Below are positions 1-7,476 of a DNA stretch of 40,114 bases, piece by piece. Source of the DNA: Methanosarcina sp. (lineage in GTDB: Archaea; Halobacteriota; Methanosarcinia; Methanosarcinales; Methanosarcinaceae); the NCBI GenBank assembly GCA_003164755.1, contig PLUB01000033.1:1-40114 (forward strand), written 5' to 3'. The notes beneath the pieces are model-generated. The model did not search any database, was not told the origin of the DNA, and was given only the letters and a program-made list of their open reading frames with translations. Both the position numbers and the translations under genes were made by a program. Every line of letters begins with the position of its first letter. Position 1 is the first letter of the stretch.

Positions 1-234
1 CAATTTAGTTCTGTATCAACTAACTTGGATGAAGTTACCATACTGAAAGGTATTCTCCGCAGCATTGTACCTGAAATTCTGTAAAATCTGATTGACTCTA
101 GGTCCTTTTCCTTGCACCACAAAAAATAGGATTTATCGTTTTGCTGATGTGGAAGTTTTCATACAAAACCTAACCGTCTTAGGGTTAAGATAACTCAAGC
201 TTTTGGATCAAAACTATACCGTTGTTCAATCATT
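1..234. other. Non-coding left edge
   Basis: I see no coding frame here. Bases 67-87 resemble bases 15537-15557 (18 of 21 identical, both ending TTCTGTAAAAT). That could be the end of a shared insertion sequence, but no inverted partner is visible. Confidence 0.4.
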
Positions 235-771
235 TTATTGTGGATGCTCTAATTTATATAGTGCTTGCAATGAGACTGTGTCGGCAGGGCTAAGTTTTAT
301 TGCTTTATTATAATCAAAAATTGCAGCCGCCCTATCGCCTTTATCTTCGTCAATGATTCCTTTTGCACTCCAACCAGCGTAATAGTTTGGATTAAACATC
401 AAGCCTTGATCTACATAATTTTCTGCAGCTGCATTTTTACCCTGCAACACCAAAGCTAAGCCTTTCACGCTGTAGTATCTGGACTCATTGGGGTTTAATA
501 AAAGTGCATGGTCAATTGCTGCGTGAGCTTCATTAAGTTTAAATTCTTCAATTAAAACAGTTCCTTTATCAAACCACGCTTCAGCATCTTGTGGATCTAA
601 GCTAATTGCTTTATTATAATAGGATATTGCATCATCATATTATTTGGAGTCCGCTAAGTTATTTCCTTTTGTGACGAGTGCGTGTGATTCCTGCGATGCA
701 GATACTATACAGACTAGCAGCAAAAAAGCTAGAATAGCTATCCCAAAGATTTTGAACTTTCTATTTACCAA
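235..771 (-). pseudogene. TPR-repeat secreted protein with internal TAA
   Basis: The frame opens with TTG at 771, eight bases after an AGGAGTGAT ribosome site. It encodes a signal-like stretch (a run such as ILAFLLLVCIVSA) followed by about four tetratricopeptide helices; repeated patterns such as YYNKAISLDPQDAEAW are readable. Near position 640 an in-frame TAA interrupts the first repeat (DSK-stop-YDDAIS), and the frame then stays open to a TAA at 235-237. Total length would be 178 residues. TPR proteins scaffold protein-protein contacts; the partner is unknown. It lies 28 bases downstream of the His/Trp-rich peptide gene on the same strand, so the two probably formed an operon. An internal restart at the methionine near 468 could still give a 77-residue TPR fragment. 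The stop is TAA, so pyrrolysine decoding cannot rescue it. Confidence 0.75.
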
Positions 772-799
772 AAATATCACTCCTTTTTATTTTTTAATG

Positions 800-995
800 T
801 TACTCCCACCAGCAATGTCTATGCCATCTCCAATGTCTATGGCCATTCCAATCATGCCAAGTATGACGCGTATAATGGCAAACACGGTCTCCATTCCAAT
901 GATGATGACTACTCCCAATGACTGTACCAATGATCTGCGCTTACAGTCGTTGCTATTCCTACTCCAAGTAACAGAACTAAGAAACCAATTACCAA
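800..995 (-). pseudogene. Small secreted His/Trp-rich peptide, one frameshift
   Basis: The minus strand reads a signal peptide (KKILVIGFLVLLLGVGIATT then VSA) followed by DHWYSHWE and TAG. One base out of frame, the reading continues for 35 residues with 10 His, 7 Trp and 2 Cys, ending CWWE and TAA at 800-802. Both sides of the break have the same odd H/W composition, so one extra base near 890 has split a single gene. The start is unclear: TTG at 993-995 is in frame and no ATG is available. His and Cys at this density suggest metal binding outside the cell, but that is inference. The TPR gene follows immediately. Confidence 0.6.
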
Positions 996-1203
996 AATTT
1001 TCTTATATATACACTTGAAAATATATTTTATATTTTAAAAATGTTGGCATAATAATTACTTTTTATTTGTTAGGCTGTTCTTATAGTGTTTTTAGTTCAG
1101 TAAGTTGAAAGTGCATTATTTTTAACTCTCCTACCTAGTCATTTTGGTGTAGAACTCGTTTTATTTAGTTTCCTTCATCCACTAGCAAAATACAGTTGCT
1201 GTA

Positions 1204-1450
1204 ATGAAGTCAAAAGACTTACTTTAGCGCTTCAAGACACGCCAGAACCTATTGAACTTGCACAACTAAGAGCCAAGTATGAAGACTTCGAAAAGCTAAC
1301 GAAACTTTGAAAGCGGAACTTAGGAGTACAAGCCAGAAAGAACAAGATCTTAAAAAGATATTTGATAATTACATGGTTCAAGTTCAAAGCCTAATAAATC
1401 AAAAAGCTATAGAAGCGCCCGGAACAAAAAAACCGTGGTGGAGATTGTGA
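1204..1450 (+). pseudogene. Coiled-coil protein of the MARP cassette, copy 1 (frameshifted)
   Basis: Two overlapping frames join near 1306 into one charged helical protein. The first gives a heptad-like stretch with PEPIELAQLRAKYEDFEKL. The second gives ANETLKAEL, then a segment ending QSLINQKAIEAPG, TKKPWWRL and TGA at 1448-1450. The same tail (LINQKAIEAPG, KKPWWR) occurs at 20727-21080 and in part at 25740-25946, so this is one member of a three-copy family in the window. It converges on the HTH gene at 1570-1986, as copy 2 does on its HTH gene. No start codon is preserved. The function is unknown, and no known family was recognised. Confidence 0.6.
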
Positions 1451-1569
1451 TGAGTCTGACTCCAATTATAACAACAGATTAAAATGAGTAGTAAATTAGT
1501 TTATATTAAAAATAAATTAAGTTCGGATGAAAAATATTAACTAGTTAAAAACTTATTACATTCTCCAAT

Positions 1570-1986
1570 TCAGACTAACTTATCTCGAATTTTATTCCTA
1601 ATTTCATCTACATCATTGACATTTATTTCAACATGCACATTTTTATTTTCTGAAACAACATTTGTTTTTCTATAGACTCTTCTTCCAAATTAGTCAGGAA
1701 ACCTTCGACTGAGAATCCACATGCAAACTTGGCAATTTCCAGCTTTTACCGCATCATTCAGTTTCTCAAGAAGAGCTTTTGCAGCATCAGCATTCCGCTT
1801 TTGAATGTATCGATAAAACTGAAAATATTTCCCAGATTTCTCTGTCTTCCCCTTATTCAACCAGATATTGAATGTTTTATATGGTACGCCAGCTGCTGAA
1901 GCCGCTAGAGCATAACTAAGCCCTAAAGCAATATTTTCGGCGATTATCTGTTGTATTTCAGCTGTCAATTTACAAGGTCTTGCCAT
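1570..1986 (-). pseudogene. MARP-type helix-turn-helix protein, copy 1 (internal TAA)
   Basis: The frame starts MARPCKLTAEIQQIIAENIA and continues through a helix-turn-helix-like core (YALAASAAGVPYKTFNIWLN), then KGKTEKSGKYF and a helical tail. An in-frame TAA at 1690-1692 falls after RRFPD, where the intact copy at 20245 has RRFSEDFGRR. Beyond it the frame stays open and clearly homologous (FGRRVYRKTNVV, then EINVNDVDEIRN) to a TGA at 1570-1572. So the 98-residue product is a truncated copy of a ~138-residue protein. The fold resembles small terminase-subunit-like or HTH proteins of phages, which suggests DNA binding. Upstream, the element at 2041-2310 and an AAAAAACGGT leader are shared with copy 2. 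Confidence 0.7.
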
Positions 1987-2040
1987 GGTCGCACCGTTTT
2001 TTATTTTAAATAATTGATATTAGCGAATCTTGTATTTAAT

Positions 2041-2310
2041 ATTAAGTTCGTTTTGTTTCGCAGGCAAGCGGATTTATGCGCGTCAAATCACAAATAAGCC
2101 ATTCTCAGACGTTTTAAGACACTTTTTCGACTGGCGAACGGATTTTTTAAGGCGTTCGATGAAATTAGTCCTAGTAAGCCCCATGATAAATCACTTTTCC
2201 GGCCAATTTGAAATCCCCATGATTTGTTGCCAGATACCGATAGGTAACCACGAGACATTTTTCATACACTTATATTACTTTAAAAACATATAATTTAAGT
2301 AACTTATTTA
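2041..2310 (-). repeat. Repeat related to 18090-18320
   Basis: Read on the minus strand, this stretch aligns with plus-strand bases 18090-18320. Both share a TAAGTTAC lead-in, TATGAAAAAT, GTTACC and AATCATGGGG/GATCATGGGG blocks in the same order, then drift apart. Neither copy keeps an open frame, so it is either a dead gene fragment or a non-coding element. Copy 1 lies directly upstream of the HTH gene at 1986. Copy 2 is separated from its HTH gene by the DUF1254 pseudogene. The 87-residue plus-strand frame across this stretch (2030-2293) is probably fortuitous. Confidence 0.45.
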
Positions 2311-2435
2311 TTGGCATGGAAATGTTTCAGGCTGTTATAATCTCTAATATTGAGACTATGCAATTTTAATACTAATTAGTAATAATTAGTGCAATTTAGA
2401 ATTTATGCAAAACATATATAATAAATTAAATATAT

Positions 2436-3287
2436 TTACAATTCAAAGGTTATTCCAGCACATTTCAATATCTTGTGAGAAAAGTTCTTTATCTGTTCAG
2501 TTAGCCTGAAAGTTTCGTGTCTTATGATTTCAGTTGCATCAAAATGGTAATAATAATCAGTACAACCACCAAAAAACTCATAAATCGATTGGTTCGGATC
2601 AGCTGCAGCCAAAACAGATTGACAACTTGGAACCCACATATTAAATATATTATACATTTGGGATGTGAAATCCTGAAACTCGTCAACCATCAAAATAGGG
2701 GTATCGAGCTGGATATACTGATCAATTACGATTTGTAGCATATCTGAATAATCAATTTTCCGGATTTGTCTTTTATACTCTTCATAATTAATTAAAAATT
2801 CAGGAACTTTATTTGGAGAAATTGTTATATTTTTTGCACCCGGATACCTTTGCCATTTGTCAAAGGGTGTACATGTATTGCGGAGCCAGGAATAAAGATC
2901 AAACAAATCACCTGAGTACACCGACTCTTCCATATCAGTAATTTTAGTTCTGTGACTTCCGTTCTTAAAGTATTTGCCATAATTGTTTTTCTTCACGAAA
3001 TCTACGTAATCGGATTGCTCCATCTTTTCAGGATAACCTATTAATCGGTAGCAAATTGAGTGAATAGTTCCAACATGTTGCTTTAATTCCTTCTCCCTCA
3101 TTCCAGCATATGGAATTGTGGCACCTATGAGATCTGTTGCTGCGGTTTTCCTGAAAGTTAATACGGTGATCTCAGTTGGTTTATATCCATCTAAAAGATA
3201 CTTTTGATAGAACTCTTTAATAATTGATGTCTTACCACAGCCAGGACCGCCAAAGACTTTGATTTTTTCAGTCAGAATATACACCAC
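2436..3287 (-). CDS. Superfamily-I (UvrD/Rep-like) helicase, N-terminal part only
   Basis: This 283-residue protein carries the first helicase motifs in order: Walker A (GGPGCGKT, about residues 13-20), motif Ia-like TFRKTA, a THSICYRL block, Walker B (VDEFQDFT, near residue 200), motif III (ADPNQSIYEFFGG) and the start of motif IV (TFRLTEQIKNFS). It ends soon after and lacks the 2B region and motifs V and VI. Normal UvrD/Rep proteins exceed 600 residues. A complete ATPase cycle is therefore unlikely, unless this is a compact plasmid-type form. The start is GTG at 3287 or 3284, overlapping an AAAGGTG ribosome site. It is the last gene of a leftward plasmid/virus-like block, just below the GGTGTCT repeat cluster. 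The family is clear; activity is doubtful. Confidence 0.8.
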   Translation of the reverse strand: MVYILTEKIKVFGGPGCGKTSIIKEFYQKYLLDGYKPTEITVLTFRKTAATDLIGATIPYAGMREKELKQHVGTIHSICYRLIGYPEKMEQSDYVDFVKKNNYGKYFKNGSHRTKITDMEESVYSGDLFDLYSWLRNTCTPFDKWQRYPGAKNITISPNKVPEFLINYEEYKRQIRKIDYSDMLQIVIDQYIQLDTPILMVDEFQDFTSQMYNIFNMWVPSCQSVLAAADPNQSIYEFFGGCTDYYYHFDATEIIRHETFRLTEQIKNFSHKILKCAGITFEL

Positions 3288-3319
3288 CTTTGGTTTAAAT
3301 GATGGAAAAACAGTATATT

Positions 3320-3477
3320 GGTGTCTAGTGGTGTCTTGCTTAATCCATGTTGGGAGACATTGCTATAAATTGTGGTGTCTAGTGGTGTCTGGCGAAAAAC
3401 AATAGCATTATATATATACAAGACACCTAGACACCATTTTTTGCAATTCTTATGAATAATATTACATATAGGTGTCT
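3320..3477. repeat. Cluster of seven GGTGTCT repeats (iteron-like)
   Basis: The heptamer GGTGTCT occurs at 3320-3326, 3330-3336, 3374-3380, 3384-3390 and 3471-3477. It occurs in inverse orientation at 3421-3427 and 3429-3435. Six copies form three pairs: two with starts 10 bases apart (one helical turn) and one inverted pair 8 bases apart. The cluster fills the gap between the helicase gene and the next upstream gene of the integrated element. Spaced iterons of this kind serve as plasmid replication origins or autoregulatory operators. Which one applies here is inference. The 74-residue minus-strand frame across it encodes the repeats as TPLDT and is probably fortuitous. Confidence 0.65.
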
Positions 3478-3488
3478 TGCTGGCTACC

Positions 3489-4117
3489 TTAGTCATCCAA
3501 TTGTTCCCCCTTCTCTCTCAATACAGCGTCTCGAATGAAACACCAAGACCTTTCTTGTTTACCGCAATAACTAACACGCGGTGTTCCACTTTTTTTCATT
3601 CCAAGTTCTGTTATTGCTGAAGACAATTCATTCGGGGGAATTTTAAATCCCGCTCCATCCACCAACGCTAAGAAAACTTTTGAAGGCATACAGTGATATA
3701 CTTTTTCATCGTCATTGAAAATGTGTTTGTATAAAACCAATCCTGAGAGTGCGTCTTCTGCAGCGTCTGACATTTCACGGTCGCACCAATTTCAAATATC
3801 TGTCTAGCTATGAATACATGCCTTGATTCTTCCAGATCTTGTGTATCTGTTGCTTTATCGTCTGCTAACGCCTCCAGGAATGAAGACCATCTGGTCAATT
3901 TGATTCTAGGAGCAGGCCGGTTAAATGCTTTTAGATACTGCTGCCTGAATTGCTTCATGTTTTCCAAGCGATCAGTATCCAATTTCAAAACTTTACCTTT
4001 TATATTCAACTCCCATATTTTAGGGTCACTCGAGATTGCACCCCTTACAATTACAACTTTATCAATCATATCAAACAGTTTCTGCTCAGGTGTTAATTCT
4101 TCCAGTTCGAGTGGCAT
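3489..4117 (-). pseudogene. Unknown protein of the integrated element, one frameshift
   Basis: Two minus-strand frames overlap by about 100 bases and read as one protein. The upstream frame starts MPLELEELTPEQKLFDMIDK at 4117 and is sensible to RQIFEI. The downstream frame then continues CDREMSDAAEDALSGLVLYK and ends GEQLDD at 3489. The best join is near 3790, a one-base shift; the upstream frame's own tail past that point is then meaningless. The whole would be roughly 209 residues, soluble and charged. Its place beside a helicase, iteron-like repeats and an integrase suggests a replication or maintenance job. I do not recognise the family; a primase C-terminal-like domain is one possibility. 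Its start codon follows the stop of the previous gene directly (TGAATG). Confidence 0.55.
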
Positions 4118-4410
4118 TCAATCATGCCCCTGTGATCGTATCCACATATTGAAAAGAATCCAGTTCAGCCGATCAACTTCTGCATAGATATCTGGATCGT
4201 TAACAGGGTCAATGAGATCCTGTTGGTATTCCCATGTTTGCCACATCTGAAATATGGTGTCTGACAAATAATCGATTATATTACGTGGTATAGTTGAAAA
4301 ATCATATTTGTTGCCGGATCTGCATCTGTAACAATCAAGTTATCCTTTATCAACAAATCGTGATATTTTTGAAATTCTTCATCATTAGTCCTTATGTTCG
4401 AATATTGCAT
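4118..4410 (-). pseudogene. Small acidic protein of the integrated element, one frameshift
   Basis: The frame opens with ATG at 4408-4410 (MQYSNIRTNDEEFQKYHD) and runs to about 4312. It continues one base out of frame as NKYDFSTIPRNIIDYLSD and on to WIRSQGHD, with TGA at 4118-4120. A single lost base around 4312 explains the break. The product would be about 97 residues, acidic and rich in aromatic residues, with no signal or membrane segment. It sits directly before the next gene (TGA then ATG), as in one operon. No family is recognised. Confidence 0.5.
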
Positions 4411-4494
4411 CTGTTTCAAGTCCTGGGTAAACTAACTAAGTTAAAACATGATGCAGGAATCTGTGCAGGAGACACAAAACTTATATGAAAAAAG

Positions 4495-4531
4495 CACATA
4501 TATAGGGTTGTTAGAACCGCAAATATATGTG
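4495..4531. repeat. Hairpin-forming inverted repeat
   Basis: CACATATAT at 4495-4503 pairs with ATATATGTG at 4523-4531. Inside this, GGTT at 4506-4509 pairs with AACC at 4515-4518 around a five-base loop. It lies between the small acidic gene and the 80-residue gene of the integrated element, 17 bases before a second, perfect hairpin. Confidence 0.55.
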
Positions 4532-4548
4532 TATTTTAACATATTAAA

Positions 4549-4583
4549 GCATTTTTTTGATATTCGAAGTATCAAAAAAATGC
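4549..4583. repeat. Perfect 14-bp inverted repeat with 7-base loop
   Basis: GCATTTTTTTGATA at 4549-4562 is exactly complementary to 4570-4583, with loop TTCGAAG. On either strand it would make a strong hairpin with U-rich and A-rich arms. It may end the transcript of the 80-residue gene on the minus strand, or be part of a plasmid origin together with the hairpin at 4495-4531. The sequence does not decide between these. Confidence 0.65.
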
Positions 4584-4650
4584 TCCTGCGTATCATTTCA
4601 GCAATTTGTCATTTTACTTTTCCACATTTGTTTGATCGATTAGTTGATTT

Positions 4651-4893
4651 TTATTTACAAGTGCCATGCGTTTTAATCCGTTCTCTTCCTGTTACTGAAA
4701 AGATGATTTTCGCCATCGCTCGTTCAATGGGGGCACCAAAGTTTTGCATATATTCGAGAACCTCTCTCTTATCAGAACAAACTTGTCTAAATGCAGCAAT
4801 CGTTTCAGGTTGAAAAATCACATCATCTAACATTTTTAATTCCTTTTTGGGGTCATAGATTGCGGTTATTTTTCCATTCACATTTTTTCTCAT
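4651..4893 (-). CDS. Hypothetical 80-residue protein of the integrated element
   Basis: The protein starts MRKNVNGKITAIYDPKKELK and ends RERIKTHGTCK. It is soluble and mixed-charge, with a helical middle (PETIAAFRQVCSDKREVLEY). It follows the ribbon-helix-helix gene by 12 bases on the same strand, so the two are probably co-transcribed. A small protein after an RHH repressor could be a toxin-antitoxin or copy-control partner, but nothing in the sequence proves this. The ribosome site is weak. No family is recognised. Confidence 0.55.
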   Translation of the reverse strand: MRKNVNGKITAIYDPKKELKMLDDVIFQPETIAAFRQVCSDKREVLEYMQNFGAPIERAMAKIIFSVTGRERIKTHGTCK

Positions 4894-4905
4894 GTCCGTT
4901 TTATA

Positions 4906-5040
4906 TTAGCTTATAGCTTTTTCAATGACTTTGGAAAGATATGTGCTTCTTGCAATTTCTCCCCTAGTTACTTCGATTCTGGAATAAACTTCCGGCTTCA
5001 AATAGACATTCACAAGAACTTTTTTGCCCATTTGGATCAT
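4906..5040 (-). CDS. Ribbon-helix-helix DNA-binding protein, 44 residues
   Basis: The ATG at 5038-5040 has a GGAGG site seven bases upstream; a second in-frame ATG lies at 5029-5031. The protein has a classic short RHH layout: a beta strand (KKVLVNVYLKP), helix one (EVYSRIEVTRGEIA) and helix two (RSTYLSKVIEKAIS). It is a complete small CopG/Arc-type repressor. Such proteins dimerise and bind short inverted or direct repeats, usually repressing their own operon or plasmid copy number. It lies between the integrase and the replication-like genes of the element, so the GGTGTCT repeats or the hairpins at 4495-4583 are possible targets (inference). Confidence 0.75.
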   Translation of the reverse strand: MIQMGKKVLVNVYLKPEVYSRIEVTRGEIARSTYLSKVIEKAIS

Positions 5041-5277
5041 TATAGCCTCCGATATTACTCGTTAAATTAACATAACTAGAAGGGTTTTGGTATTATTTAA
5101 GTCTTTTCCCTTAGTAGTGGCGTCCGGCAACTATTTAGATTAAAAACTATATAAATTTAACTATATGGTATTAAGAAATTTACTCAGTATTCTTATTTAA
5201 ACTTTCCCAGAAAGCTATCTTTCGCTATTATTTGTATACATGTATAGCCATGTATAGCAAGCAAAAAAATTAAATAG

Positions 5278-6447
5278 TTAAACGTTGCTGCTTTTAACTG
5301 CATTAATAAGGGCATTTAAAATAGCAGGATCAGCTTTTTGAAGTTGCAAAACAAGTTCGGAAATCACAGTTTTTTCGGTTTCTATGGTTTCACTAGATTC
5401 TATAGTTAACGGTAGACCACATCTAAAACAAAATTGTGCTTTTTTGTCTATGATCTCTTTACACCGGGGGCATTTTAAAACTCTGGGCTTCTCTTCTTCT
5501 TCTTCGGGTAATTTGAGACCTGAAGCTTCGAGCATTGCTGCATTAATGTCGTTCGCTGATAGATGAATGTAAATATTAGCCATCTGAGAGTTAGCTTTCC
5601 ATCCTAAAACAGCTTTAAGCTTTTGTTCACTTTTCAGTTTCTTAGCCAAATCTGTAGCTCTTGCATGTCTGAATGAATGCGGATTGATTCTTTTCTTGAT
5701 TCCTGCTGCCTTTCCTATTATCGCAATTTGCTGGTATAGACCTGATCGAGATATCAAATTATAAGGCGCCCGGAATGAACAGAAAATTGGAGCATCAGGG
5801 TCTTCTTTCCTAGGATGAATTTCTAGCCATTGGCGAAGGTAAGAAGACGCAAAAATCAATCGCGCAGGTCTAGCGCCTGTCTTCCCTTCACGAAGCCATA
5901 ACAAGCATCCATATTCGTCGAACTTTGCATCTGAAATGGTTGTACTTAATAACTCTCCTATCCTTGCTCCAGAGTCTGTTAAACAAGCTAGTAGTGCTTT
6001 ATCCCTTGCTGTGGGTGCATGGTGGATTAAGCAGTCAATTTCTTCATCTGTTAGAAGCTGATCTGGCGTTATACTGCTGTGTTGTGTATTTTTCGTTTTA
6101 ATGCATCCTGCGAGCTCTGGGTTAATTGTTCTTATGAACGCTCTGATGACAATTTTGTGAAGCTTGAGAGATGAATTTTTCAGGTTATCTATGGTGTCCA
6201 AATAGTCGTTAAAGTCATCCTCAGTAACGTCCTCATATGGTTTTCCCAACCACTCTGAGAAGCGTATTAGTATCATCAGATGATTAATTATCGTCCTATG
6301 TTTCCGTTCTTCATCCTGCAACCTTTTGATGTGCTTTCTGAGCGTTTTGAAATTCTCCGGTAATATTTCTGTTCCTGCAATTTTTAGTCGATCGTTCCAG
6401 TAAGCTAGGTCAAGGACATCTTGTTGAAACATGATTCTATTATGCAC
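5278..6447 (-). CDS. Tyrosine recombinase/integrase with C-terminal zinc ribbon
   Basis: This 389-residue protein has a SAM-like core-binding domain (about residues 35-115) and a catalytic domain with all expected residues: Arg162 in GARIGEL, Lys189 in GKTGARP, His257 and Arg260 in HSFRHARAT, the LGW motif near 283, and Tyr293 in NIYIHLS. An acidic linker (EEEEE) leads to a zinc ribbon with Cys326, Cys329, Cys340 and Cys343 (CPRC and CFRC). This XerC/D-like layout with a zinc ribbon is common in integrases of methanogen chromosomes and elements. It cuts and rejoins DNA for site-specific integration. The start is GTG at 6447; an ATG at 6432 is the alternative. It heads the leftward plasmid/virus-like block. 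No tRNA or attachment site could be recognised nearby. Confidence 0.9.
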   Translation of the reverse strand: MHNRIMFQQDVLDLAYWNDRLKIAGTEILPENFKTLRKHIKRLQDEERKHRTIINHLMILIRFSEWLGKPYEDVTEDDFNDYLDTIDNLKNSSLKLHKIVIRAFIRTINPELAGCIKTKNTQHSSITPDQLLTDEEIDCLIHHAPTARDKALLACLTDSGARIGELLSTTISDAKFDEYGCLLWLREGKTGARPARLIFASSYLRQWLEIHPRKEDPDAPIFCSFRAPYNLISRSGLYQQIAIIGKAAGIKKRINPHSFRHARATDLAKKLKSEQKLKAVLGWKANSQMANIYIHLSANDINAAMLEASGLKLPEEEEEKPRVLKCPRCKEIIDKKAQFCFRCGLPLTIESSETIETEKTVISELVLQLQKADPAILNALINAVKSSNV

Positions 6448-7389
6448 CGTATCTATAAAAATAGTTTCCTTATTTTAAGTAAACTATGTGCAGAAATCTT
6501 TTAATTTGATTTTTAATAAGTATCTAAGCATTCATTAACCATATAGACTATTGCCCTTGATCATGGACTTCAAGTGCGTAAATGTTTTTGTTTCGTTTTA
6601 TCGAGGTTTTATCCGCTTTTGTATGTCAGGATCTGAATGGATAAAATTAGCATCCTGAATTATTCCCTTTTTTATTTTGAAGCCAAGGCAATTAAGTTAG
6701 CTTTGCAACTGTCTCCATATTTATTCTTCTTTGCAGTTATCAATAATTTTTTACGAATGATAAGACTGTTGTACTGTACTGTCCGGTATGTAATAAGGGA
6801 AGCAAAGACATTTCCTGAAAGAAATTCGATCATACATTGTTTCTCTAGTTCAAAGTTAAAGACAATTCCATTGCTTTAAAAAAAGCATTTTAAAACAAGC
6901 GATTGCTTCATCTTCATGTAGGCTTCTTGAAGATTTTAATTATACGGGCTCAAAAATTATAAGAAAAGATTTTTCGATCAATTAAGGAATTAATTTCGTA
7001 AAGTTTGGCTCCAAAAGACTGAAGAAGTTTGTATTCTCCTTTAAGAACAAAAGCAGTAAGAGTTTTCATAAGTAAGAATTCTTTGTAAGAGATTAAAAAT
7101 CTCAAATACTTAAATACTTAAATGTTTATCAAAATTTTGTCTGATATATTTCAACTTTGTTGGACTACTGTATTCAGAGTTTTTGGGTATTAAAGTAAAG
7201 TATGATTCCCCAGGTATTGTATTTATGCACAACTTCACATTTGTTGAAGGGCTGTTATCGCCAAGGTTTGAAGACCAAGAAACAGATGCACATGTATAAT
7301 AACTACGTTAATTTCATTGTTGAGCGGTACTTTTCCAGAAGGAAGGACTGACTATAACAAATCTTTTGATGAGGTACTGGTTTCCAGAC
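6448..7389. other. Gene-poor stretch upstream of the integrase
   Basis: This AT-rich DNA has no convincing gene. An 80-residue plus-strand frame (6637-6879) has no ribosome site or recognisable pattern. Minus-strand bases about 7130-7260 keep a short sensible run (SVSWSSNLGDNSPSTNV), possibly the dead C-terminal part of a surface protein following the YVTN gene. Confidence 0.45.
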
Positions 7390-7440
7390 TATTAACTGGC
7401 CAAAAGTAATAGGAGAGCTTCCTACAGGTACCGCTGTTGT
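7390..7440 (-). pseudogene. Relic of an extra YVTN blade end
   Basis: Just beyond the stop of the propeller gene, the minus strand reads ATTAVPVGSSPITFGQLI. This matches the end of a propeller blade and the protein's own last blade (VGNMPFALGEFIG). The surface protein was probably longer or duplicated here and has lost its tail. Confidence 0.5.
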
Positions 7441-7476
7441 AGCATTTTTTTGGATGTGGCTATTATAGAAACAGTT

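Noticed and set aside
235..771. Pyrrolysine read-through of the TPR stop
   Set aside because: The interrupting codon is TAA, not TAG.
644..1018. 124-residue plus-strand Met/Pro-rich frame
   Set aside because: It is the antisense of the signal/TPR start and the His/Trp-rich peptide; the CAT codons create the Met runs.
3320..3477. CRISPR array
   Set aside because: The repeats are 7 bases, unevenly spaced and in both orientations; no regular spacers and no cas genes.
3272..3496. 74-residue minus-strand frame between helicase and upstream gene
   Set aside because: It is built from the GGTGTCT repeats (TPLDT twice) and overlaps the helicase start; more likely non-coding iterons.
5278..6600. tRNA gene or attachment site next to the integrase
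   Set aside because: I looked for a T-arm GGTTCRA pattern and cloverleaf pairing on both strands nearby and found none.
6637..6879. 80-residue plus-strand frame
   Set aside because: No ribosome site, no domain pattern, and it lies in a decayed AT-rich stretch.
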